NCBI RefSeq assembly: GCF_932526225.1
Contig: NC_064034.1
Span: forward strand, 10,603,387-10,667,386
DNA length: 64,000 nt
DNA from: Nematostella vectensis
Lineage: Eukaryota; Cnidaria; Anthozoa; Actiniaria; Edwardsiidae
Direction: 5' to 3'
The notes beneath the pieces were generated by a model. It was not told the origin of the DNA. It searched no databases and was given only the letters and a program-made list of their open reading frames with translations. Position numbers and translations under genes: made by a program. Below, piece by piece: positions 12,801 to 32,400 of this stretch (its first letter is position 1; the number at the start of each line of letters is the position of its first letter).

Positions 12801-14073
12801 CCCACCCCTCCCCCAAAAAAACTCAAACCTTGAGATTTTCGGGGGTTGACAGGTATGTGTCACTGTATACTCATGTTTGTTATGGTCCAAGGGTTTAAGG
12901 GCATACCTCTTTCTACTACAAGTGGGGCATGCGGCCCAACTAGCATGGCAACTGCTCCAGCCCCACCGGAACTTCTTGCATTACCCGCAGCATAGACTGC
13001 AATATCAGCAGCAACAACTATTGCCAGTCGACCTGTGGATAATAAATGATAATAAATAATAAATGTGGATAATAAACTAAATCAAGAAAAATGTGATGTA
13101 ATGGGACAGCATTTCTTGCTGCTGGTGAAACATTTTTATTTTTGTATTCTGTTTTTTCTTCTAATTTTGTATCAGCAAATAAATACTAGGAGCATCCTTA
13201 GCTTATTGATATAACTTACAAAGGCTTTGATAACCCTAATCTCTCTTTTGCACATAGCTGGTATAATTAGCCCTTAAAACTAATCAAAACTTATTTCATT
13301 CTTATATGGTCTCTGCAAAGAATGCCGAATATAATAAATAAAATATGCTAATACTTGAGGTCACATATGATCAACATGAACAACTGGCGTTTCACAAAGC
13401 ACCAGTCAACCTGAATGACGGATGGTGAAATACCAAGATAAGAAATAAAAAAGATAGGCTACAGAAGAGGACATATCCTGAATCAATCCAAATAGGAGTG
13501 AATTCCATTTTTTTTTCTTCAATATCAGCTGCCATATTAGCAAACAACACAAAGGATAGATTGTCCGTTTTTCATTAAGAAAGACAAACAAACCAGTTTA
13601 ATCAAAGCCAAATAAAATGCAAACTCACCGTCCCAAGCAGAACTTTCAATCCAAGACAATGCATTAAACAGAGCTTGTGTGCCCCCGTAACAAGCATTTG
13701 TGGTGTCGATCCCCTCGATTTCTGTATTTCCACTATCCTCAAATAGCTGCATCAAAACACTTTTTACGGATTTGGATTTATCGATGATAGTCTCAGTGCC
13801 GACCTCTAATCTTCCAATCTTGTTTGGATCCAGGTGTTTTTTCTCTAGTAGATTTTGTACCACAGTTAGTGCTAGTGAATTGATGTCTTCGCGGTCACTG
13901 CAGAATCCCATTCCACGTTGCCCAAGCCCTATAGTGTACTTTCCTTTGCTTACACCGTCAAATTCTTCCAACCTCTCTTGCGATACGTACGTTTTTGGCA
14001 CGTATAGTTCCATAGCCAAAATTCCGACATTTTCAGGCCATCCCCTAGGGGCTATCGAGGAATCATCCGGCAT
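9879..14073 (-). CDS. HMGCS1: Hydroxymethylglutaryl-CoA synthase, 5 coding exons, 491 aa
   Basis: Exons: 14073-13629, 13032-12907, 12015-11694, 11137-10955, 10278-9879; phases 1-1-2-2 match and the frame closes at TAG. The enzyme condenses acetyl-CoA with acetoacetyl-CoA to make HMG-CoA, upstream of isoprenoid and sterol synthesis. The catalytic cysteine is in [10 protein letters not shown] (about C128), the catalytic glutamate in EVGTETIID (about E94), and the histidine in [12 protein letters not shown] (about H259). [12 protein letters not shown] and [13 protein letters not shown] are also family-typical. The C-terminus ([18 protein letters not shown]) matches the family end. No mitochondrial presequence is visible, so a cytosolic form is likely. 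The start [19 protein letters not shown] gives a normal length. The last codons after KYGR are lineage-specific. It is divergent from MIER. Confidence 0.95.
11540..11685. repeat. Degenerate GTTTAAACAGTGATA repeats in an HMGCS intron
   Basis: Several copies of a short motif containing AGTTTAAACAGTGATAG lie just beyond the donor of HMGCS exon 3 (minus strand). They do not extend into the exon. This is simple local duplication with no functional claim. Confidence 0.8.
12540..12857. mobile_element. Short inverted-repeat element, ACCTGTCAAC family
   Basis: The left end ACCTGTCAACTCTCC and the right end GGGGGTTGACAGGT are inverted copies, and TGTCACT occurs directly at both flanks (12533-12539 and 12858-12864). 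At 318 bp with no coding capacity it is a non-autonomous DNA element inside the HMGCS intron between exons 2 and 3. A longer relative with the same ends lies at 54429-55806. Confidence 0.65.
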
Positions 14074-15154
14074 TGTAGATACTGTAACGCTATCAAGTGC
14101 TCTCCGTTCTTTGCTGTTCGGCCTACCTATGAGTAACCTCTCCTCGTCTTCGTGAATTTATACCAACCGGAAGTAAAATAGTATTCTGACATATGACGCA
14201 ATCGAATAGCACCACAGGTAACCCATTACACAAGAAAACTTTCTTATAAGCAAGCGCAAGCGGAAGCGCAAACGGAAGCGCAACACAAGTGTGAATCGGT
14301 CAAACATAAGCGCAAGCGCAAGAAAATGACGCAGTTGCGTTCTCTTGTGTTTCCGCTTGTGTTCTAGTAAGAATCGGAAAACTATGTGCGTTCCGCTTGC
14401 GCTTACGTCCGAGTGAGAACCAACCTTTACACATATATCTTACACAAGGACCCGCGGTATAAAAGGCGCGGACCTGGTCCAAGTCGTCATTCTCGCTAGT
14501 CCACGTCAAGTGCAGAGCTCCGTAAATATCGAAAAAAGCAGAGCCGTAGATTAACTTTGGTATTTAAGAAGTTGAAAATAATGTTCTGTAAACACAAGGC
14601 AATAACGGCGAGCTTCTTGGAAGCTGTTTTTTTAAGGCAACAACGACAAAAATTGTGATTGAAAAATTAATTCAAAAACAGCGCGCGCTCGTTTGCAAAG
14701 ACGCTATTCTTCAGCGCGCGCGTGAAAATAACGAAACATGAAACCTTATTTGGTTTAAAATCGCTCCATTATCTATTTATTATCTGTCCAGTCACCAGAA
14801 ATGTCTAAAAATATGTTTGTGGGAATGACGACTTGGACCAGGCCCGCGCCTCTGATTTCCAGATGAGAAAAAGAATTAAAAAAAAGACAGGCTCCTTCTA
14901 GATTTGGAAGAGTTATGGATTATCAGGTTATTACTATGCTAACCATCTCTTTGTCGAATTTTTTTAAGTAACTTAAAATATACTTGAAATATGTCGCTAA
15001 ATTCTATCGTTTTCTTCTTTTACAGAAACAAAAAAATGGACTCGTTCTATATACACAGGGACCCCAAAACACTCGACAAAATTAGATCCAGAATGCAATA
15101 CCAGTATACGGCACATGCGCACTTTAAAATATATAGATTCGCTTTTATTTCAAA
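14074..15154. promoter_or_regulatory. Shared 5' region of the divergent HMGCS / MIER pair
   Basis: The two start codons face away from each other across 1081 bp, so this interval should hold both promoters. A TATAAAAGG sequence is visible at 14458-14466 on the plus strand, but I cannot say it is used. The region also contains two inverted-repeat structures: CGCAAGCG-type repeats (about 14243-14425), and a 28-30 bp pair at about 14467-14495 and 14820-14849 around TGGTCCAAGTCGTCATTC. Confidence 0.5.
14243..14425. repeat. CGCAAGCG-type repeats with inverted arms
   Basis: The left part contains repeated AAGCGCAAGCGGAAGCGCAA; the right part contains the reverse type (CCGCTTGTGTT, TTCCGCTTGCGCTTAC). 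The two arms could fold back on each other, as in a small foldback element. It lies in the HMGCS/MIER intergenic region, about 170 bp upstream of the HMGCS start codon. Confidence 0.6.
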
Positions 15155-22504
<7,350 letters not shown>

Positions 22505-24623
22505 CTGATTCAGTGAAGCGCTCTTGTGACGCAAACCTCGATTGTACATAAGCTAGTACTGTATGTTGAATGGTCTGTCAAATGTGCAGTTGGCCCCTAA
22601 GGCGCCGCATGAAAACCCAGGGGCGGAGCTAGGGGTGGGCCGAACGGTCCCCGGCCCGGAACGACTCGAATCTCGTAATTGTAAATAGGCTATGTATGTT
22701 ATGGAATGGTTTGTCAAGGAAATATGCAGTTAGCCCCTGTAAGTAGGAACCCGATAGGGGTATATGGTTTCCTGAACATTGGCGGATATAGGGGGCCTAC
22801 TGTCGTAGTAATTTATTGTGCATCAACAGCCCAGGCTGCAATGAAGGCAATACTGTCTGCTATCTCACTTTTTTAATTATATAGGAAGTAAATACTTCAA
22901 TAGTTGGATAAACGTGCAAAGCATGACTGACTTTTTCTGAGGGAAGCGTTATTATTCATTCCCATAATCCAATAATTACCCAGTAATAACTTCCAGTCAT
23001 TCATTATCGCCCTTTTGAAGACATTTTATTTAATAAACACCCTCGCGGCTTTCCTCTTATGTAAACGAGGACCATGATGAATAGCATATTTGTTACCAAG
23101 CTAACAGAAGTACCTCCCTGTTTGTTTCTGGCAGTTAACATAGCCGTCTCGCGTCTCTCAGACGTTTCCCAAGGTTAAAATGAGCAAACGAACGCGCAAA
23201 ATAACAGAGACACGACGCTAGTGAGCTGTTATAGAGGAAAAGAGGAAGAAAGCCCCCAAAAGTTGTCAACAGGGTAATTAAATAAGCGCCCTTGAAAATT
23301 TGTCTTGCATATTTCAATGAATTTGTTTTTACCCTAGTCGGCGCGATATTTTGCACTGTAATCCTTCGTGTTCTCGTTTCTCTGAATTTGGATAACCATT
23401 GCAATCTTTTGGTCGTTGTCTCTACAAAGGCCTATCTACCGCGCTATCCAGTCGAGCGTCAAGATTTAGCGCGGAAACAAATAGTTTGAAGGTGCCAACT
23501 ACGGTTTCACTTAGGGCGCATGAATAAGGAAGGCCGAACATACAAACCAGGTTGTCCTCTTGGTAATAATTTAAGAACATTTATTAATGTCGATATAATC
23601 CAGGGAGGGTTTGACACAGCCACGTTGTACACTCTTTTTTTTTATAAGAACGTCTAATTTTCAGTTGAGGCTGGGCCGTTTTTAATATGTTATTAACGAT
23701 GTTCTCAAATTTTAGTGTATATAAGAATATAATACCCAATGAATTATTAGGAAAAGAATTAACACAAATGTTCAATAGCAATTTATAGATCCTACGCGCA
23801 AACAACAGAGCAAAAAAATGGCATGAAATTTTCCAATTCTCTATTTATAAGCTCAAAATTCCGCATACAAGGAGTTCTTCTGACCAAAAGCTTAATTCCA
23901 AATTTTAAAGAAATTTAGAAGATATGAAATTTAGATGTTAGCGAGCAAAGTTGGCTTTATTTCTGATCAGAGCCCGACTTCTCCCTAAGAACGAGGAGAA
24001 TTCATACTTTGAACATTTGAAAATTCCACTTCAAGCCTCATATCTCAAAGACGAATCCATTAGAAAAAACATTTTTTGATATGTTGGTTTACATAACATA
24101 AGGAACCTCTATGTAGAAATTCAAGCTTACTGAAGTTAACCAGACCTTATTTTGGGAAAACTTGCCATTTTGTCCTCTGTCCGCACAAACGAATATGCAA
24201 TCAGAAAGCAGCAAATGGAAGCCAGCGAAGTGCAACCCAAATGTACCACAAATTGTACAAGATGTCGGATGAGGTCAGTGAGTCCTGCCCGGATTTTTAT
24301 CTATAATACAGACGTTTATAGGGGCTTTCCTGTGAAATAAAACACGGTCACCTAACGTTATGGAAACTTGTTGTCCAAGCTTGGTGAAAATCTTGTAGAG
24401 AAGTATAGAAATAGATAACTACAAGTTTGGTTGTTGAATGAAAACGACACGAATCCAGCTCAAAATACGAAAAATTGGAAATGATAAGATAAAGCGGTGC
24501 TCTCTTCGGTAGGTACTATGTGTTTTCAAAGCTATTTTTCTTTAATTTTTTTTTCTTTAATTAGGATAATTGCCCCTAGCAAGCTAATCCGGCAATGAGC
24601 GGTCGACGACCAAGGACCAACGG

Positions 24624-24659
<36 letters not shown>
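22505..24659. other. Intergenic, no gene recognised
   Basis: This holds the MIER 3' flank and then AT-rich sequence. I find no domain-bearing exon on either strand. A run of about 33 A residues (24627-24659) lies beside the 3' side of the minus-strand retroelement. Confidence 0.5.
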
Positions 24660-24662
<3 letters not shown>

Positions 24663-25925
24663 GACTACAACCACAGAATAAATAAATAAATAATAATAAA
24701 TAATACATAAATAAACAGTACAATCAAGTAATAATAATGATACACCAAAAAAAACACATTAAAAACAAATAAATAAAGCATACGATCATTGCAGGATTAG
24801 CTCGCTAGGCAAGGCCGCACGAAATTGTGTTACAGTTGATATATTGTTAAAGCATGATTGAGACAGTGAGTTCCAAACTGGAACAGATCTTACATAGAAC
24901 GAAAACTTGTAACAATTTACTGCTGGTGTTGGATGGTCAAACTGGAAACAATGACGGGCACTAGCCCTAGTAGCATAATTGAAGTGTCTCAGCTTAATGT
25001 CAGTGGGAAAGTCAATGTTTACGTGTTGAAAATTAACATTGTAAAATAAAGAAATATCATTTACCACTCTACGATTTTGTAACGATTGCCATCCTAGTTG
25101 GGCAATCATGTTTGAAACACTACTATCTCTACGATAATCGTTTGTGACAAAGCGGGCAGCGCGGCGTTGAATTGACTCGACACAGTTGATGTCCTTTTGA
25201 GTGTGTGGAGACCACGCTGGGGAGGCATATTCAGCTACAGGACGCACAAGACTAATGTAGGCCTTCTCCTTGACCTCAGCAGGACATGATGAAAAGTTCC
25301 TCTGGAGAATGTTTAGCACCCTGTTCGCTTTCTTCTTGATCTCGTCACACTGTTTGGACCAGTTAAGACTGGGCGTGATGTAAATGCCTAAGTACTTTTG
25401 AAACCGCACACCTTCCAGAACAGAACCACATAGTGTGTAGGAACCTTGAAATGGGAAGCGCTTCAAAGTGATCGACATCACGTAGCATTTTTTAGGGGCG
25501 AATGACATCTGCCACCGTTTGGCCCATTGCTCAAGGTAATGCAGGTCTTGTTGTAAGATTGCGTAGTCGGAATGGTCATGGATGGGGCGATAGAGTACAC
25601 TGTCATCAGCAAAAAGCTTCACTTGTGATTGGATATCAGATGGCATGTCATTGATGAACATTAGAAATAATATTGGTCCCAATACAGTGCCTGACAGCAC
25701 AGTTGACCAGCTTGAACAGGCACCATTTACAACAACTCGTTGCCTACGGTCAATCAGAAAGTTTCTAAGCCATATAAGCATTTTTCCTCTGACACCATAG
25801 AACTGAGCCTTAGCAAGAAGACGTTCGTGGGGAACAGAGTCAAATGCTTTGGCGAAATCCAAAAAGATGACATCTACTTGGCCATGAGAACAGGAACAGT
25901 TTTTTGTCAACTTGCAGTGATTTAA
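24660..25925 (-). mobile_element. 5'-truncated non-LTR retrotransposon (reverse transcriptase fragment)
   Basis: An open frame ending at 24786 begins inside a reverse-transcriptase domain: DVIFLDFAKAFDSVPHERLL, then GPILFLMFINDMP, then the catalytic FADDS, followed by the thumb/connection region typical of LINEs (QKYLGIYITPSLNWSKQCDE; ESIQRRAARFV). There is no endonuclease domain and no RT palm start, so the copy is 5'-truncated at about 25900, as expected from incomplete target-primed reverse transcription. Downstream, 24660-24785 contains TAAA/TAA-rich 3' sequence. The open frame is largely intact, which suggests a fairly recent insertion. The clade was not assigned. Confidence 0.85.
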
Positions 25926-28131
25926 GTGCGGGAAAAGCAGAAGAGAAATAAAAGCCGAAGTCGCTGTAACTACAGGTTTTACCTGTACAAGATTTATGGG
26001 CAAACGTCAAGATAGCAAAAATACAATAAACGACAGTACATGAAAATGTCCTTATATTTTTCTTTTCGATGTCATGACACACCAAGAACAGTGAAATCAA
26101 TTATTGTTATAAAAAGTAAAAAAAAAAAAAAAGAAAGAAAAAACAGAAAGAAATACTTTCGACCACAGGAACTTATCAATCAAATATCAAACTTGGTATA
26201 GAGCAGGATATTTTGCTGTTTTGGTCGATTTTTGCGATGCGACGTCTCGCTAACAAAACAAATTCACGTTTCAAACTCCGCGCGGCCATTTTGAATATTT
26301 GCATAATAAGTAGGTAAATCGATATAACCAAAAATAGTACGGCACTGAATAGCGCGGCACTGAATAGCGCTATCTCTGGGATCAAACTCGGGTTGTTGCG
26401 GTAAAAGACAGGTGTCCGCACGGCTGGACTAACAAAGGTACAACAAGCATACTTTGTGTATGAATCAGTTATAGTGGTTCTCGTTACGTTGTGCGTGTCA
26501 TGGTTTACAGTAAACATATGGGATTGAAATACGCCGTTCAATTTACTAAGAAATTAAATCGTAAAACTGAAAAATATTCTGACCTGACAGTGGAGTTTTA
26601 AATATGGTCTGGGTGAAGTTACAAGCCATTTGGGCCGGCATTTCGAGAGTTACGTTGTTCTTTTATTCGCACAAACTCAAACAAACAACGCGAAAACCCA
26701 GAGACGCGAATTTGTTTGCAAACTACCAACTTGAATACTAATTGACATCGGTGAAGAAGGCGCACGCTCAACCCACATCAAAGACTTTTCTGAAAATACT
26801 AGCTCATGAACAGGGCCGTAGCAGGGGGTGGGGCACTGGGGGCATGTGCCCCCAATATTTTCCATATCAATATTTGGGTGACCTTCAAACCCGCTCGGTC
26901 AATCTCTGGGAGGCCTGGGTCTAAGGGCTTTTCAAGATTAGTGAGATAAAAATTTGACCGAGCTGTCAGGTTTTTTTGGACAAATTCTTGCCACGAGTCT
27001 CAAATTGACAGGAATCAGCATTTTTCACCATATTTTCTAGAGATCATGGAGCGGGAAAACTTTAGCCCTTCTAAATATGGGCATCAATGACCATATAAGG
27101 CAATGCAAACGAAGGACACTATCCTTGGGGAATATGTTTGATATGCAAACATAAAAAAATTATAGTAAGGGCGCGGCATGTTTTTTTACCATTCCCCCTA
27201 ATATTTCTAGGCCTGCTACTACGGCGCTGTATATACTTTACGGCTCACTAACAAATGATTGTTGCGGTCACAGGTCGATGACAAAGCTTTTTTATAGTAC
27301 TTAGCTTTAACCAGAAGTTGAACACCGGAAGATTACAGGATGATCTAAGGATTGCTGTGTTGCAAAAGCACAGAAAGACCACAAAAAGTTTGATCGATCC
27401 GACCATCCGACGATCGAGTGAAACAGAAGTCCCTCCAATAACTCGTATAAATACTTTGCAAGCATTCACGAGTTAAAAGAGAGTGTTATTATCCTGGGAA
27501 ATTGACTATTGTTGGGAACAAGTTCAAAGTAGTTGTACGTTGGTCACAAAAAAAAAATGGAATGAACTTTGCGCAAAATAAATAGAATACAGCTTGCGCC
27601 TCCCCTAAATCAAGGAAAATACTAAAAATCTTGATAGTATTCGATTTTAACTTGAGTTTGGTTCATTGTCAAAATAATCATAGAGCCGAAAATGCGTCCT
27701 ACAAAAATTCTGACGTTGACAGCATTGAATTGACCGTTACTTGGACAAGTCGTATGTCGAGAAGCCCGTAATACAACCACGCCACCACGCAAATGTTCTC
27801 ACGCCAAATCCCAAAATAGCGCAAAAAGTGTTTTGGCATGTCGTCCCCCCCCCCCCCCCCCAGAAAATCAGACAGCCCGAAAAAATTCAACTTGCCTTTT
27901 TTATCTAAACATTCAAAGCTCGCCTTGACAACATGCTGTTTGATGTCCAATCTCATAGTTTTTACGCAAAAACTACCGACAAAACAACTGGTGTTCCACT
28001 CTCAACTGCATAGCGCAATATTTTGCCTGCCCTTCATTCGATATTCAGTGTTATAGATTTTTTGAGCTATCTTCTCGCCCCTACCACCACTTTCGTCAAT
28101 CTACCCAGACTACATAGCGAGCTAATCCAAT
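25926..28131. other. Intergenic, one inverted-repeat element, no gene recognised
   Basis: No exon with domain similarity was found. A short element at 26814-27222 has GGGCCGTAGCAGG at the left and an inverted partner CCTGCTACTACGGC at the right. The rest is AT-rich with homopolymer runs. Confidence 0.5.
26814..27222. mobile_element. Short inverted-repeat element, GGCCGTAGCAGGGGGTGGGG family
   Basis: GGCCGTAGCAGGGGGTGGGG followed by CACTGGGGGCA opens the element and an imperfect inverted partner closes it. The same GC-rich end occurs reversed near 44965-45006 and near 54582-54618, so it is a dispersed family. No coding capacity is visible and no target-site duplication could be fixed. Confidence 0.5.
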
Positions 28132-28244
28132 ATGGCGACCGGAAGATCGTATCGCGCTGTTCCTCAGTTTCTTCGAAAATGACAATTTCCCACATACACT
28201 TTTGATTACTTCGTCAAGTTCCGCAGGATAAAGATCTATCATAA
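28132..28244 (+). promoter_or_regulatory. Possible 5'-UTR exon with upstream ORF for the caspase-like gene
   Basis: A 16-codon frame (MATGRSYRAVPQFLRK, then stop) starts at 28132 and is followed by a strong donor (ATAA|GTAAGT) at about 28244. The coding start at 29497 follows directly after a TTTTCAG acceptor, so an upstream non-coding exon is required and this is the best candidate. This is inference from splice signals only. Confidence 0.35.
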
Positions 28245-28423
28245 GTAAGTTTGCTTGCATATTATAAATGTTCTTTATAAGGATAAACCGTCTAAACTTT
28301 AGGACGGTGGACACTGGAGTGGATATGTTTTGAGTATATTTTGTAAACACTCTGATACGAGATAAGGTACTTAACTTATAAGGGACGCTTTTACGAAAAG
28401 CCCAGGGCAATTCCAGATATAGC

Positions 28424-28618
28424 TTCCTCCGCAGGTTTTAATATAGCAGGTCGCAAACTAAGGCTAAGTTCAAACGTCGTATTATCCATGAGCCGTATTC
28501 AATGCAAATGATGTAAATGAATCGAGTTTATAGTTCATCTGCATTTGTATGCATTTGCATTGAATACTCATGGGATAATACGACGTTTGAACTTAGTCTA
28601 AAACCACCTGCGGAGGTG
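28424..28618. mobile_element. Foldback element with long inverted arms
   Basis: Outer arms CCTCCGCAGG...TTTTA (28424) and TAAAACCACCTGCGGAGG (28600) and inner arms around AAGTTCAAACGTCGTATTAT (about 28465) and its reverse complement (about 28575-28600) pair across about 190 bp. The inner loop contains ATGCAAAT-type motifs. It probably sits in the 5' intron of the caspase-like gene. A smaller hairpin at 38137-38218 shares the ATGCAAATG core. Confidence 0.8.
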
Positions 28619-28914
28619 CGTGCAAACATTGCTAGCCCTTTAACGCTCGATTGACTACAATACAAATAAGAAGATGTTGGCGGCCTTATCAGTCCAGCGT
28701 TCATGTTATTTGTGTTAGCACCATGTGCAGCCGTATACCCAAGATTGGTTGCGCGGTATGTATGCACAGTCATAGGTACCCAAGCGTGGATCCAGAAAAA
28801 AATTCTGACCTGTTTACGATAAAAAGCTCTAAACACTGTCGCATCAATAACAGATAGAAGACAAGTTATGTAGCTCATGAAAATACTTTAAAAACATTTT
28901 GACCTGTTTATGTG

Positions 28915-29127
28915 TGGGGCCAACCATTTTAATTTTGAGGAGGGAGGGGGGGTGGACATTTTTGGGTGTGCAGGATATTTTTTTAAAGGCATTTGGTGTG
29001 CAAGTTTTTTTTTACCGATGTAGGATATTTTTTTCTGTCCACCAATTGGTGCAGGATATTTTTTTCAGGATATTTTTTCCAAACTAACCCACCCCCCTCC
29101 CCCCTCAAAAGTCAAATGGTCAGCCCC
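28915..29127. mobile_element. Short relative of the 1.26-kb MIER-intron element
   Basis: The ends GGGGCCAACCATTTTAATTT and AGTCAAATGGTCAGCCCC are inverted, and the interior repeats TGCAGGATATTTTTTT. This matches the ends and interior of the element at 19729-20990. The total is about 213 bp with no coding capacity. Short flanking sequences (CCTGTTTA / TAAACAGG) extend the inverted pairing. Confidence 0.65.
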
Positions 29128-29496
29128 TAAACAGGTTTGAATAGGTCTGGAACCCTGTGACAATCCTTCAATAAGGAATTACCCATTTGTTGGTGGGCAA
29201 GGGTGTGACACACCCTCTGTACACACCCTTGTGTACACACCTAATGAATTTCTAAATGTGATTGGAGCTTTCGGCTCTGAGAAATAAATACTATCGGTAG
29301 CTCGATCTCTTGCTTAAAAAAGGTGAATAAGATCATCTGTAAGCTGTCAATTCTGAATCTTGCAAAAAAAACTCTTACTACATGTGAGTGACCCAATTCC
29401 CTTTGACCTGTGTGATAAAAAAGGTGGGAATATCCTCGGTTTTGGAGAAGGATGTCACACAAATTTTTTTACAACCTAGTTTGTTTTTCTTTTCAG

Positions 29497-32400
29497 ATGA
29501 ATGTTCCTGAAAATAAAAAGCGTGAAAATAGCAGGCAAGGTATTTTTTATGATTTAATGGAGTTAATAGGTCAGGGCTAGAATCTAGGAAAGCAGGGGGG
29601 GGGGGGGGGGGAGGGAAATAAAAATTATTTTTTTGTTCTAAATTGTTAATCTACCATTTTTTCTTCATCCAATACGAAGTAGAGAGAAGAGCATTGCTAG
29701 TGGGTCCAACATATGAAGGACTTGATAAGAAGTTTCATCTTGAAGGCACTGCTAATGACGTTAAGCTGATAACTGATCTCATCACTCATGCACCATTTTG
29801 TTTCCCTCAAGAAAACATCAAGGTATATGATATAATGATCATACGAATATCCCTTGAGCCCATTACAAGAGAATTTAAAATTTACACAACTTTAAAGAGC
29901 CGTTTGTTATTGTTTTAACCAACATTGCAACATTGGAAACTGAGGGGGGGGGATCTCCATAAAAGATGGGAAGGGGTGATTGTCCTATCTTCAAGGGAAT
30001 AGATTTCTACTAACTGCTGTCCCTAAGGGGGGTGTTCAAAATGTTTCTGCTTCTGCCATCCATTAGGGGGTCACATACTAGTGGACCATCATATTTTAAT
30101 AACAACTGGACATGAATATACCAGAAAAGAGGTGTGCTTGATAGCAATTTTACAAAACTTAAAATGTGTTTGTTTTTAGTTCTTAGGGTTGAATTCTTTT
30201 TTTTTTTTCAACAATATGCCCCTCCCCCTCTCCCCCACCCGAGTTTGGAATGCAGATTCAATTGTGAGAGTAAAAGTCAAAATAACCACCTTAAAATAAC
30301 ATCTTTTTCTTTATTTAACCAAATTAACACTACAGCAGCTCTCCAAAATAGCTGATGGAAACAGATGCATTTCCACACTTTGTACTTAAGATAACAAAAT
30401 GGCATCTGACAAAGGCCCTCCAAGTCATTGTGGCTTTTGTCTTAGACCTCCAAAATAATGATGAAAAGCCCAAAGAAATTGATGATAAAGCCACTCACCT
30501 GATCACATGGGTTTTGGGTGATTCTTTGTTGACAACTTTCTTTTTATTTTAAATTTAAAAAATCTGATGTTTAAAATATGAACATTTAATAAACTATCCA
30601 AAAACCCATGAAAAACTTAATATACTCAACCTTTTTTTCCCCTGCCCCCTATTTCTGCCTACCTACCCACCAGTTTTCAATATATTTTTGTTGCTAACAG
30701 ATTCTGGTTGGAGGGGATGCCACAAGATCAAGTATTCTGACAAGTCTTGAAAGCCTTTGTCAGGATGCTGCAGAGGAAAGTGTTGTGCTGTTTTTCTTCT
30801 GTGGTCATGGATTCTATCTAAGAGACATCAAGGATGAAGGCATTGTCCCTTCAGATATCACAACAAGAATGGTAAGCAAAGCAGGTATCAATCATCATTA
30901 AGCCAGTATAGGTTTAAAAAAATTTAAAAAAAACACTGGCTGTTTTGCTATTTTCCTTAGCCTATTCTAAAGTTGCATAATCGTAGAAAGCATGGGTGAC
31001 TGAGCTGGCCTAAAAGTAGGTGATCTTAAGACAACTTGCCAGCATGAAATGGAGAGAATTTTGACATTTTGACATTTTTCCTTTTAGAAAATGAACTAAG
31101 TGATATTTGTAACTGGGCTAGCTTACAAAGCAACAATGTCACCCTAGTAGGTGACCTCAACCTTAATAGAGTCAGACCAGACGAACCAGTGGGGAAATTG
31201 CCTCTCGATCTAGAAACCGAGCAGGGTCTTCTTTGCACTATTACAAAGCCAACAAGAATTGAAATGCGTGCCAACAAACTTACACTGTCTTTGATTGATG
31301 TACTCCTTGTCAACAAGCCAGAGACAATAAAACACAGTAGTAACTACTATCCATCGCTCAGTGACCACACGCTTGTTTATGGGATCTTGAATGACCGAGT
31401 TAACCCTAACAAACCTAAAGTTATCTCTTTCAGAAGTTATAAATTCTTTGACTGTTATGACTTTAAAATGCAGTTGAATGTTGCGCCCTGGCACGTTGGC
31501 AATATCTTTGACGATGTTGACGACAAGATCTATTTCTGGAGTTTCATCTTCCAAAGCATCACAGAAGAGGCTGCTCCAATGAAGCGAATGAAAGTGCGTG
31601 ATAAAGACGTCCCTTTCATGATGTCCGAATGGAAGCAGGCCTTTCGAGCCAAACGCAAGGCAACATCTAAATTCTTAAAAACAAAACCCCTGAGAACTGG
31701 GAAAACAAAAGAGCAGCCCCCAATGAGGCCACTCGACAAAGAAGAATAGCAATAAAGCACTACTGGAGGAAACAATGTGAGCATCTTAAAGAGAAACCTA
31801 GGGAGTTTTTCAAAACGTCCAAACCTTTTCTCAGCTCTAAAAATACGACTCGAGACAATGAAATTCATCTCAACGATGTCGATAGAACACTTGTTAAAGA
31901 CCAAAGTCGCGTAGCTGAGATACTGGTAGATTACTTTTCCACCATTGCAGACGGTATCGGTGGCGACAAGGCTAAATTGTCTTCACCTAACGATTTCATG
32001 GATCATCTCAGCACAATACGCATCTTGGATGTGTTTTCTAACACCACTCCAAGCCGTGAGCTGCGACCTGTCACGGAAGGCCAGGTTTTAAGGGAACTTC
32101 ACTCCCTTAAACCTGGAAAAGCGGCTGGGTGTGATGCCATTCCCCTTAAACATAGGTGAAATGGAGCTTGCTAAACCTCTTCTCTTTTTAATTCATGCAT
32201 CAAGTCAAAGGTGTTGCCTGGCTCATGGAAGCTCGGTGATTGGACCCTAATCAATCTAATAGAAGGCTGGAAAAAAGCAAGGGATAATAAACTGTCAGTT
32301 AGCATCCTTTCAACAGATATGTCTAAAGCCTTTGATTCACTTCGTCCACCACTGCTTCTGAGTAAGCTTAAAGCTTACGGCTTCCAAGAGAACTTGATAG

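Noticed and set aside
14300-14509. 69-aa minus-strand frame upstream of HMGCS
   Set aside because: It is composed of the CGCAAGCG-type repeats and has no domain or splice support.
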